NCBI GenBank assembly: GCA_013368315.1
Contig: JAACJM010000169.1
Location: 62,001-126,000 of the forward strand
DNA: 64,000 nucleotides
DNA from: Tetrapyrgos nigripes
Taxonomy: Eukaryota > Basidiomycota > Agaricomycetes > Agaricales > Campanellaceae
Reading direction: 5' to 3'
Part shown: positions 34,620 through 45,443 of the stretch, one piece after another
How the letters are laid out: each line of letters begins with the position of its first letter
Position numbering within the stretch: position 1 is the first letter of the stretch
The notes under the pieces: generated by a model
Database searches by the model: none
Seen by the model: only the letters and a program-made list of their open reading frames with translations
What the model was told of the DNA's origin: nothing
Position numbers and translations under genes: made by a program

Positions 34620-36260
34620 ATGTAGATAATTATACAAAACCGAAAAAACGCGAAAAAACGATCATATCGACAGCGGACAACGTGCGAAGGCTTCGAAAAC
34701 ATCACCAACGTGTTCGTAGGGTCGAATAACCCTAGAAAAAAATCTGGGATGATGAAAATCGGGGCAGGGGGTGAGCAGAGGTGGAGGTGGTAGGGGGGAG
34801 GAGGACTGGGTAGCCACATTCACGAAACGGGGTGTTGCACAGCATTACAGTTGGGACCAATGGACTCTTGGGATTGGATAATGTAGGTTCGGGGTAATAG
34901 AACGATATAGGTGGAGAAATGATCGTGGGGGAGGTTTGATTAAAGTAGGAGGAGAGGGCGGTTGGCGGTTGACGGAATGTTGACGGAATGAGATAAGTGA
35001 GGGGTGCTATGGAATCGATTTTGTGAGGAAAACATGAATATATAAAAACAAAAGCGAACGCACTTGGCGTTCAAAAGTTATAGCCTATACAACACCCAAA
35101 AACGCGAAAATCGGCCATATCGGCAGCGGACAACATGCAAAGGCTTCGAAAACATCACCAACGTGTTCGGAGGGTTGAATAACCCTGTAAACGAGTCTGG
35201 GATGAAGAGATTTGGAGCAGGGGATGAGGAGGAGTTGAGTTGACAAGGGGAGGAGGAGCGTGTATCCATATCGACAGCGGACGACGTGCAAAAGCTTCGA
35301 AAACATGACAAACGTGTTCGCAGGGTTGAATACCCCTAGAAAGAGTCCGTGATGAGGAAAATCGAGCCAGGGGATGAGGAGGAGTGGAGGTGGTAAGGGG
35401 AGGAGGACCGGGTAGCCATATTCACAAAACGGGGTGTTGCACAGCGTTACTGTTGGGACCATTAGACTCCCGGGATTGGATAACGTAGGTTTGGGGCAAG
35501 AGAACTTAGTAGGTGGAGAAATGATCGTGGGGGAGGGTTTATTAAAGTAGGAGGAGAGGCGGTTGGCGGTTGACAGAATGTTGACGGAATGAGACAAGTG
35601 AGGGGTGCTATTGGATCGATTTGATGAGTAGAAGACGACTATAATAAAATCAAAGCCCACGCACCTGGCGGTCCAAAGTTATGACCCATCCAAAAATCCC
35701 AAAACCACCAAACAGACCATATCCAATCCGGACGACTTTTGACGGCTTCAAAGACATCACCATCGAATTCAGAGGGTTAAATAACCCTAGAACCGAGTCA
35801 GGAATGAAGAAATATGAGCGGGAGATTGCGGAGGAGTGGAGGTGGTAAGGGGTAGGAGGAGAAGGTATACATAGTTAACAGATATGGCATCGGAGGTCTT
35901 CAGAGTAGACTCCACTGAATTCTAGGTGTCCTAGGAGGGAAATATGGGCGCATGGAGGGACATAGGCGGAGAAATGGGGGTGGTAGAGGGAGTATTAGAC
36001 GGGGAGGAGAGGCGGATGGCAGTTAGTGAAATGTCAAGGGAATTGGCTAAGTCTTGGGTGCTATGGGATCGATTTGATGAGCTGAATGCGAATATTAAAA
36101 GATCCAAGCGAAAATACCTCGCGTTCCAAAGTTACAGCTAATTCAACAATCTCAAAACACGAAAATAGGCCATATCGAATCCGGACAACTTCCGGAGGCT
36201 TCGAAAACATTACCATCGTATTCTTAGGGTCAAATAACCCTAGAATCAAGTCCTAGAGGA
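34620..36260. repeat. Rep-C family, at least three adjacent copies
   Basis: Shared order of words: GCGAAAATCGGCCATATCG, GACAACGTGCAAAGGCTTCG, AAAACATCACCAACGTGTTC, GGGTTGAATAACCCT, GAGTCTGGGATGAAGA, GAGGAGTGGAGGTGGTAAGG. These recur at about 34650, 35100, 35270 and 36150, with a more diverged copy at 35690. A related copy lies at 12890. ORFs on the minus strand (for example 35085-35660) are repeat translation. No target duplication or protein domain is seen. Confidence 0.75.
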
Positions 36261-36389
36261 CAATATTTCAGCGGGAGGATGAGGAGGAGTTCATTTGGAT
36301 TTTGGTATGAGGAGGAGTAGGGCGGGTGGGTCCACAGGGACAACGGGTGTGATTGAGGATTTGAGAGTGGTTTAACCAAATTATAAAGA

Positions 36390-36740
36390 CCCTAAAATGA
36401 AGTATTACATCCAGGCAGAGGGAACAGTGGAGAGGAAAGACTCACAAATGAAGGCGTTGTGGTGGTTAAGTAGAAAGAAAGGTCAATGATGTCATCAACG
36501 CCGTGAGCATTAACGACAGTGAACAAGTTGTACTGCATGAATGACTTGGTCGGGACATGGATGCATCTACATTGTACTACTAAGGCGGAATGTAGATGGA
36601 TGCACGTTGAGACCGAGTCTATGTATAGCATCCTGAGCGCATAGTCGATTGTCACTCGGTGTCCGTAGCGTCCTGGACGCTTGCTGGACGCTATGCGAAT
36701 GCTTGGTGCACTAGGTGTAAGTCGGAGGCTAAATGATCCC
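36390..36740 (-). repeat. LTR-like fragment plus hairpin words
   Basis: On the minus strand the sequence at 36420-36390 reads CTGGATGTAATACTTCATTT, like the start of the putative LTR at 2140. Around 36660 the word AGCGTC, CTG, GACGCT occurs once more, followed by a partial second copy. No gene. Confidence 0.45.
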
Positions 36741-36742
36741 AT

Positions 36743-38047
36743 TGGGGCTCAAACTTATATTTAGTACTTGACCAGACAGACAAAAACTCCATTAACTATC
36801 TAGAAATACATTAGGTAGATACATCGACACTCAATCCATTAAGGCAATGTGTGAAAAAAAACACCAGACAGAATGTCCCCGTTGCCTCCAGGGACGGTAG
36901 CTCGGGTTCTCATTCGTTCACCTGGGTTATTTCACTGGAACAAAAAGGAAGAGTTTCGGATTGCAGATACTAAGTATGCTTACTATAGTATCTGTTGAAG
37001 CGGTTGATAAAGCATATAGAGCATGCTTGCTACCATATGCTGATGAAGTCGGGGCTGCTAAAGAATGCCTCTCATGATTAGAATATATATATGAAAGAAT
37101 GAAAGCGATCTAGTTCCTACAGCATGCGTAAACTCCTCACATGAAGCCGCTCGTCATGATCGTGCGTGCCCTCGGAATGGTTCTCGAACTTAGCTTTGTG
37201 TTTATTATCTGTGTTTGCTCCCGAGTTCTCGACCAAACTGCAGGTAGACCTCAGTCGTTAAGAGCTTTGATAATTGACAGACGAGAGGAGAACGAGGATG
37301 AGAAGATCAATAGGGAAGAGGACGACATGAGTGGTTACGTATACATCCCAACGGCTGTATTCAGTCGGTTGGCTCGCATGCTATAAAATTGGGTGGTGCG
37401 TCACATGTCAACGTTGGATATTGAACTCGGACTTCTTTCACCTTCTACCCATCATTGTGACCGCTGGTCTCTTTTCTTTCTTTACCCTACGTCAACCCGC
37501 AGGATCTGGATACAGGATTCTGTGCATGGGACTTGATCACCCCATATGCAGAATCCTGTATTCAGATGCGTTCGTGGGTTGGCCCTTGCGGCTCCTCGGA
37601 GCTAAGTAATGGGGCGGGAGCTATCATATCGTCGCCAGCTGGCTTAACGCATCGTAGCTCCTAAATCCCATTCAACATAGAGTTTTGAAAAGTTCATCAG
37701 AAGGTTTCGAGGTGAGCTTTTGCTTTCCTTTGACCAGCTTCATCTGACGTTCTGCAGGGATGGTGTTCTTACACAGTATACTTGCGTATGAAAAGCGAGT
37801 GGCCAAGGTTCGAGTTTAAAGAAAAGGTGTGTAGTCCTTTTGTCTTGTTTGGTACCAAACCACTCATCACATGTCCTCAGTCGTCTTTTTTGCTATGTTA
37901 CTCTCCCTTTAAGAACATCGCTACCGTGAACTACGCTAGACATTACATTTTTCTTTGTCCATTTATTATAGGACCTTTTAGGTTGTGTTTGGTCCCACCT
38001 CCGCTGTCAAAGTGAGTCCGCTGGTTCTTTGCTACCTGATATTGGTG
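36743..38047. other. No gene recognised; one 63-bp piece shared with 5030-5092
   Basis: 37027-37090 is the reverse complement of 5030-5092 (GATGAAGTCGGGGCTGCT, AAAGAATGCCTCTCATG). The ORFs at 37141-37386 and 37331-37609 resemble nothing I know. Probably decayed repeat. Confidence 0.45.
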
Positions 38048-39620
38048 TCTTACTGCTTCCTCAGGCTCCATCACACTCTGACCACGACATTTGCAGAGGG
38101 GCTTTAACGTCCTTCAGGTGTAATGTCTTCAGATTTTTTATGTGGTTTAGTGGTTCTGACATCTCTCCAGGATCTGATACATACAATGAATCATGCTCGC
38201 TGTTCCTGTATCTCTACTCTACATACTTGTTTTCAACATCTTCCCTGGCGGCCGCCTCTCATTCTTTCTTTAGTACCTATTGCATCATACTGTTCCCGTT
38301 TTCTGTGCGTTTGTTCTTGACTTGATGTGGTCATTTACGTTGTAGACAATATCTTGTAGCCATACATATTTAATTATGGACTTGGTTGAGAATTTTTGCA
38401 TGTAGCAAGCTAAACTTTTTTGCTCGTCAGCTGCCTCAACCCTAGTGTGGGGTCAAGACCACTTATGGAATGTTATAAACCTGTCGCAGCCAAACCAATA
38501 CCTTGGCGCGTGGTCACGTGACTGCGCCACTGCTGCCTCCCCTCCGAAACCCTACTCCACCGATGACTAAACTCTAGTTTGTGTTGTTCCACTCTTTGCA
38601 GGGGGATAGATGGTGGTCAATTCAGGATGTTTAGTGGGTGGTTGAGTGGCTGTAGCAGAAACAACATTAAGTCCACTTTCACTGCATGTGGGAAGATACG
38701 CGTTGGGAGGAGTTTTAAGGCCCAGGTCAAAGTGGCTCGTAGGCATGGCCCTACAGGATGGTTTTCCTGTTTCTGTAGATGAAATGGAAGATACTGGCAC
38801 CCCATGCAGACTGCGCGTAAGTCGTCTAGGTATAGTCCGTGAGGGATACATTTTTGACACAGAAAAGAGCGAACTGGTCGAGTATGGGTGAAAGGAAGGG
38901 TCTGTGCTGTAATGGGGTGCAGCATCAAGTTTCTGCTGTCAAGTGGAATGTACTGACACCCCGCCAGGAGTGGGCGCGGCTGGGAATGGGACACAAAACC
39001 AGGTTGACGGTTGGGGGGGGCAAAAATCAGCAACGACTTGAAGGCACAGACGTTGTTTGAGAATTCCGCATTGTATGGACCTGTGGGCTGGCTTATATGT
39101 TAGGGGGGGTCATAGTGGACATTTTGGCGCCCCGCTGGAGCGGGGCGCTTGTCGTCTTGGTACCCATAGGTGGTCATAGATTTCGGGGTGTGGGTGAAAG
39201 CAAGTTTCAAGGATTTCTCAGGAGGAGCATGGATTGGGGTTATGGTTGGGGACTGAGTGATATGGCATCAACCCCAGGAGTCCGAATCTTCAAGTTAGTT
39301 TAAGGCAAACGGAAAAAAAAAAAAAAAAAAAAAAAAAAAAGTGCCCCCCCCCCCCCGCTTCAAGTGTCAATCGCGTTGACGATGAGCACAGGTTCGCTTG
39401 AACGATGTATTTATATCGGGAAACGACGCTGAAAAAGATGACATAATGGCCTGCAGACCAGGTACCCCAAAAAGTGCTCCCCCGGACCTGAGCCCGGAGC
39501 GCCCACAGCTTTCGAGGTCTGGGAATCCGAATCTGCAGTTTTTAGGACGAATGGATGAGCAGGGGACGAGCAGTGTGCGGACCTTTGAAAAAAGCACCGA
39601 TGTCCATTGTGGGAGCTAAC
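38048..39620 (-). repeat. Rep-A dispersed element, copy 4 (full length, with internal insertion)
   Basis: It runs in reverse from the element start near 39620 (GGGAGCTAACCTATATATAG) to GGTGTCTTAC near 38048, matching 6684-8121. It carries a homopolymer-rich replacement at about 39313-39415. Three frames are open through 38567-39033, but copy-to-copy changes do not show coding constraint. Confidence 0.8.
39313..39356. repeat. A28-GTG-C13 homopolymer tract
   Basis: 28 consecutive A at 39313-39340, then GTG, then 13 C at 39344-39356, inside Rep-A copy 4. It is followed by about 60 bp not found in the other copies. Confidence 0.9.
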
Positions 39621-40058
39621 CTATATATAGAGGCTTGCTTAGTCAACTAAATCCGTCCACAGCCAAACTTCCGCAACTGGGCCAACATAGTTCATGGGTC
39701 AAAGCGCAAACAGTGCCACAGTGCGGTGCTAGAGTCAAACCTGACCGTGGTCTCACCCACATAATCAAGCAAAGCATCCCGCACCCGAGCCTGGTCCTCA
39801 AGCACTCTCTTTTATTTTCCGACACCTAATCTCCGCACACCTTCACCACCTCTGGTCGCTCAGTCCCCTCCATCACCTGTTTTCTCGTCTCGCCGATCAC
39901 CACGACGACGGCAGAATGGATTCCCATTCGTCTCCCATGGTCAGCTGCTCCATTAGACTTACAAAAATATGGGACACGGGTAGAGACACATCCTATTCTT
40001 GATGGTGTGTGCTAGTTTTTTTGTCTCTTTATGTGCTCTGATATCCATATTCATATAG
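39621..40058. other. Upstream region of the Plavaka remnant
   Basis: No clear gene. Possible first exon and intron of the transposase (acceptor TTCATATAG at 40050-40058). The terminal inverted repeat of the transposon could not be identified. Confidence 0.35.
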
Positions 40059-43055
40059 GTACTCCTTGTGATCCTGATGGCTACGACTTACCATCAGACA
40101 CAGTTCCAGCACCTTCCCCTCCTGACGAGCAGGAAAACGACTACAGTCCCTTCCAGAATGCGACCGAGTTCAAGCTGGCCGAATTTTTATACAACAAGGT
40201 GCAAATGTCTGCGGGTGACATCGACACACTTGCAACACTCATTTCCGAGCTCGTTGGCCCAGATAACTCCGAGAGCGTTCCTTTCAACAATCACAAGGAG
40301 TTGTATGGTCTTATTGATGCTATACGACAAGGTGATATCGCATGGGAGAGTTTTACAGTCAAGTTTAATGGTGACCTTCCAGACGACATGGGCTCGGTAC
40401 CGGCATGGAAACAGCAGGAATTTCAAGTCTGGTTTCGGGATCCACTAGCCATTATGGAACAAATGCTCGCCAATCCAACCTTTGCGAACCAATTTGATTC
40501 CTCACCCAAACGTCTATTTAAAAATGGGAAGCGACTCTATCATGATCTAATGACTGGCAATTGGGCTTGGTTTCAATGTGTGAGTTGTGGTTAACATGTT
40601 CTACTTACCATTTCATTGACCTCTTTGTTGTAGGACAAAATAGCGGAAGACGAGAACACTCATGGTGCAATGTTTTGCCCAGTCGTTCTTGGGAGCGATA
40701 AGACTACTGTTTCAGTCGCAACAGGACAGAACGACTACTATCCTCTTTATATCTCCCTCGGAAACGTTCACTCATCTGTGAGACGTGCTCATCGTAATGC
40801 TGTTGCCCTCTTGGGGTTCTTGGCCGTTCCCAAAAGTGAGTGTTGGTGATTCCTAATTCAAACATTGCTGATTAGTCTTTGTCTTTGGTTTTTCTTTTTC
40901 CAGCTTCACAAGACCATGCCAGTAGTGCAGAGTTTCGCAAATTCCGGCGCCAGTTGTTCCACACGTCTCTTGAGCATGTCCTTTCCCATTTGAGACCCTA
41001 TATGACAAGCCCGAGAATCACCAAGTGTCCCGATGGATACTATCGAAGAGTTATATATGGCTTGGGACCTTATATCGCGGATTATCCTGAGCAGGCCTTA
41101 CTTGCTTGTATAGTGCAGAACTGGTGTCCTCGGTGCGTGTAATTGTACTTCTAGGAGCTGTGCAAGAGACTGACACTATTTCTGACAGGTGTACATCGCC
41201 TCCAGATAATCTTGACTCAGATGAAGGGCGACGGAGTCATGAACATACAGCTTCGTTGTTGGAGGGTGATGGCTGTACTTTGAAAGAACTATGGGATGAT
41301 TATGGCATTGTTGGTGACCTTAGGGTATGTCAACACATTTTTTTTTGTATCCGTTGTGCAGATGCTGATATGTGGTGCAGCCGTTTACTGCATCATTCCC
41401 AAGAGCAGATATTCATGAGCTACTTGCGCCGGATTTGCTTCATCAAATCATCAAGGGAACATTCAAAGACCATCTCGTAGACTGGGTATTTGAGTACATC
41501 GATATGACATACTCAAAGCAGGAGGCAAACAAAAGGAAGGCTGACATTGACCGCTGGTAGGATTTGTCCCTATGTTAGCTCTTCATTGTAGCTGACCTGA
41601 ATTTTCAGCATCAGTATCACTACACCATACGCTGGTTTTACGCCAATTTCACGAGGGTCGTGGGTTCAAGCAATGGACAGGAGATGACTCAAAGGGCTTA
41701 ATGAAGGTGAGGATGCCTGCTGTGCTACGTGTTTTTTAATGCTAATCATTGACTATCTAGATTTTTCTTCCGGCCATCGTGGGTCATGTACCACACCAAA
41801 TGGTACGCGCTATTGCCGACTTCATGGAGTTCTGCTACCTGGTTCGGCGTAGTGTCATTGATGAGAACGCTCTTGATGTTCTGGACGAAACTGTCGCACG
41901 TTTCCATCGAAATCGAGAAGTCTTTCGTTCCAGTGGTGTACGTCCAGAGGGCTTCTCTCTACCACGTCAGCACTCCATGGTTCATTACCGCCATCTCATC
42001 CAACAGTTCGGAGCACCCAATGGGTTATGCTCCTCTATTACGGAGTCCAAACACATTAAGGCTGTGAAAGCGCCCATGGCGTCGCTCAAGTCGGAATCAA
42101 CCACTAGGGCAGATGCTACTTCACCAACCAACGCCTTGACAAACTGGCTGCGTATCGTGTGGATAACGAGTCTCAGGGCAAGCTTCAGCCGCTCAAAGGC
42201 TATCTCAAGACATTGCAAGATTCCTTACCACCTCCACCACAGCCAGCTCCTGATGACGATGAAGATGAGGGTGCCGTCGATGAGCCATTTTCTCAGGGGG
42301 ACGTGAAACTGTCCAAACGAGGAGGTATGTTCTTTATATAATGACCTCGTACATCTGTTGCTGATTAGAGTGTTTAGCCAGAGGTGTGCCTCGTGAGCTA
42401 AGAGCTCTCGCTGTATATGTCGGTCAATCGTCGCTACCAACCTTAATCCGACATTTCTTGTACAATCAAAGTCACCGGGATGCCCCAGGGGGACAACGCG
42501 GCTGCGATGTACCTCTGGATAGGTGTCCCGAGATTGCAGACGATCACCCGGTCTATCTGCACAATTCCGCGCGTGCAAACTTTCTTTGCGCCTAGTGATA
42601 TGTCTGGTCTGGGTGGAATGAGGCATGAAAGAATAAGGACCGTCCAATCTTGGTTTGGGGGTGCGGCTCGCTATGACTGTGTGTTTATGGAAGGTGATAC
42701 TGAGGAGGATGGCTTCTCTGGATTGTTGGTGGGACGAGTGTTCATGTTTTTCCACTTCTCGTACCGAGGTCGCTTGTATCCGTGTGCCTTGATCCATTGG
42801 TTCTCGACCATTGGGAACCAGCCCTGTGATCAGACCGGTTTGTGGATGGTGCAGCCTGATTATGGTAGAGATGGGAGTCCAAATCTCGAGGTGGTCCATC
42901 TGGATTGCTTGTATCGGGGGGCACATTTGATTGGGATTTCCGGGGATACACGTTTACCTGCTACAGGACTAGCGGCAAGTGACTCCCTGGACGCATTTGA
43001 AGCTTTCTACGTTAATAAGTACATAGACTACCATGCTCATGAGATAGCTTTCTAG
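40059..43055 (+). pseudogene. Plavaka-type (CACTA-like) transposase, frameshifted
   Basis: Exons at about 40059-40579, 40634-40833, 40904-41131, 41190-41324, 41382-41559, 41609-41706, 41761-42325 and 42378-43055 spell the typical agaricomycete Plavaka protein. Landmarks are SFTVKFNGDLP with VWFRDPLAIM, HGAMFCPVVLGSDKTTVSVA, FRRQLFHTSLEHVL, YGLGPYIADYPEQALLACI, FEYIDMTYSKQEANKRKADI, GFKQWTGDDSKGLM, CSSITESKHIKAVK and, at the end, FVNKY-type AFYVNKYIDYHAHEIAF. Introns of 50-70 nt remain spliceable. The frame is broken near 41635 (extra T in GGTTTTACG), twice at about 42076-42125, and near 42585. The protein should catalyse cut-and-paste transposition, but this copy cannot. Confidence 0.88.
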
Positions 43056-43208
43056 CGTTTACTACCTTCTTTTTTGTATATACATTTCTAGTGTGGTTGC
43101 GGGTCAATGTCCATTTTTGGAAATTCTGACGTTCCCAGGCTGAGTCAGACTGATCCTAAAATTTTTTTGTCCGCTCGCTTTTCTCTTCATCTTTGATTTC
43201 AGCTCACA

Positions 43209-44145
43209 ATGACACTGGGGAAGAGAGCCAACGAATCTGAACCACCGCGGACTCCCAAGCGCCAGGCCACTGTGTAAGCCCTTCTTCTGGATCCCACGCT
43301 ATCGTTCCTAATCTCCGCTTTCAACTCAACAGGGTTATTGCGTCTTCACAGTCTCCGGAGATCCTGGTGGCTCGTACACCCTGTAAATCTGAGCCTCATG
43401 ATCCAAATCTCATGCTCTTCAGCGTGAAGCAAGAAGAAATGTCAGTCTCTCGTACTTTTACTTTGTGATGTGTCTCAAAGTCCACTGTTACCAGCGAGGA
43501 AAGCGAAAATAACGGTGCGGACACAACAACGGTGTCTATCGAGCAGTGAGTACCTTAACTTCTTCTTGCTGTAATATGAGCTGAACTGTTTTCTCATTAT
43601 TTTAAGGAATCTCGAAGAGTCAGAGACTGAAGACGAAACTCAAGATACAGACAAGACTGAAGACGCCGTTAAAGCCTCGAAAATCAAAAAGTTTCGTGAG
43701 GAGTATAGTAAGGGAGTCGGGAAGAACTGCTGGGGCTCGCCTTATTTGATTAACAGTGGAGTAAGCAGTGAGTTTTTTTTGTGATATCATTCTTGGAACC
43801 TTCGAGTTGTCTAATTGCAGTGGTGCAGAACCTCGCAGGTTCCTCATTCACAGAGCCGGCACTCCTCCTCCTCTTTCTCCGGTTTCACAATGTAAAAACC
43901 GGATCTCTCAGCTATCAGACGACTTATACGACACCAAGCTGCGTTGTCAAGCACTCGAATTAAACTTGGAGGCAGCCTCATATGCTGTGCAACTGGCAGG
44001 TCGGGATCGGGATCGAGCAGTTGAACGGTCGAATGAGTTGACAAAGGAGGTTGTAGCACTCAGACGCGAGCTGAGGCGTCTTCAAGACGGCGTGAAGTCC
44101 ACTGGCTGGGACTTGCTTCGTCTAGCGGACCGTGTGGACATGTAA
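43209..44145 (+). CDS. Small coiled-coil protein, five exons, 233 aa
   Basis: Exons 43209-43273, 43333-43440, 43495-43545, 43607-43767 and 43829-44145 join to exactly 234 codons, all with GT-AG introns. For the last intron the second of two AG acceptors (43828) is needed to keep the frame. The N-terminus is short and basic (KRANESEPPRTPKRQA, nuclear-signal-like). The middle is acidic (EESETEDETQDTDKTED). Then KKFREEYSKGVGKNCWGSPY looks like a conserved core. The C-terminal 90 residues have heptad-like Leu spacing (ELTKEVVALRRELRRLQDG), so a coiled coil is likely. It starts 154 bp after the transposase stop in the same orientation. Either an accessory gene of the transposon or a host gene; I cannot tell which. 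Confidence 0.65.
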
Positions 44146-44384
44146 AGAGAGATGTAGATCAAGTCTATAATCAAATCTATAAGCACTGTACATTTACTAG
44201 TTCTTGGTTGTAATATCTTGTACAAAGCTGGTAAAAAGTCCACAAAAAATCACTTGACTGCGAAAAAAAAGTGTCTGTTGATAAAAGACTGTAAAAGGCT
44301 GAGAAAAGGTGGCCGAAAAAAGGCGGAAAAAAGTTATGATCGCGTAAAGGATCAAAAAGTATGCGGAAGGCCGGAAAAGTGGAG

Positions 44385-44829
44385 TGGCTATTTTACTGAT
44401 GCTGTCATCTCCGCCATCAAGGCCGCTGCTAATGTTACCTACACCCAAGCTCTTGCCGACAACCGCTCTGTCAACGCCGTCCTAGTAGGCGTTGAACCAT
44501 TCCACGGGATGTTCCAGCACTCTGTTCCTTCGGCTCACCCTCACTCCCCTGATCGTGAAGTCACCCCTTGCAATCCGTTCCTCACCTTCGATGATACCAG
44601 TGACTTCCGGTATTTCCAGGGAGCGTTGAGGAATCTCTCTCAGGCCATTCAGACGAGGGTGATCGAGGAAGGCGAGAGTAAGGAGGATGATTTGCATTAT
44701 CCCAATTATTCGTTGGAAGGGACGCCTCTGGAGCTGATGTACGGAAAGAGTTTGCCGAGGTTGAGGGAGATTAGGGCAGCTGTTGACCGGAAGAATGTTA
44801 TGGGTCTTACTGGCGGATGGAAGCTGTGA
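44385..44829 (+). pseudogene. C-terminal fragment of a berberine-bridge-type FAD-linked oxidoreductase
   Basis: The last about 145 codons end in DDLHYPNYSLEGTPLELMYG, LPRLREIRAAVD and VMGLTGGWKL. This is the usual end of the BBE domain of VAO-family flavoenzymes (Tyr-Pro-Asn-Tyr, then Leu-Tyr-Gly-type, then Gly-Gly-Trp/Phe-Lys-Leu). Upstream, the frame from 44218 is Lys-rich, low-complexity transposon-edge sequence. The FAD-binding domain and its His/Cys flavin anchors are therefore missing. Such enzymes oxidise sugars or secondary metabolites, usually after secretion. The truncation is next to the Plavaka remnant, so insertion or imprecise excision may have removed the 5' part. Confidence 0.8.
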
Positions 44830-45443
44830 GGCCAGCGAAATTGATTGGTTCAACCCGTCGTTCGTTCCCTTCTTTCACGCCTATTTCTAGTTAACTCTGT
44901 TTATCCATATATATTCTTATGGTATTATTGCTAGTATCACAATGTTATTATCACCGTTTCTCTTCTCTTCTCTGCTTTCCATCCCCAGACCACAAAGGGC
45001 GGATATGGTAAATACAGAGAATACATTGGTGAACGCCAATATTCAACACTAGACGTCAGAACGGAGTGATTCGTGCAGAAAGAAGTCCCTCTGTACAATA
45101 TCCGTCCAGTCATACAGGACGAGCTGAGCATGCAATGTCACCGCATCTGGCTATCACTCTCTACAGACTACGACAGATTTTTCTGTTCTTGGCCTTACAC
45201 ATGTCAGCGGCATGGTGCCTTCAGCTCTTCAGAGTCGGTGAATGACCTTAATTTCAACGCTAATGACGAATGAACCAAAGAAATCCAGAATACCAAATAG
45301 TGTACAGATAGATCTACATGTGCATATGAAGTACATGAGCTACGTCTAGCGCAGAAAATTGTCAAACAAACATAAATCCTGAGGCATAGAGAACATGGAA
45401 AAAGAGGAAGAAGATACTCGTACATGCATGCATTCATACAAAC
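44830..45443. other. Intergenic between converging genes
   Basis: No recognised gene. Should contain the 3' ends of the flavoenzyme fragment (plus strand) and of the disordered-protein gene (minus strand). Confidence 0.5.
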
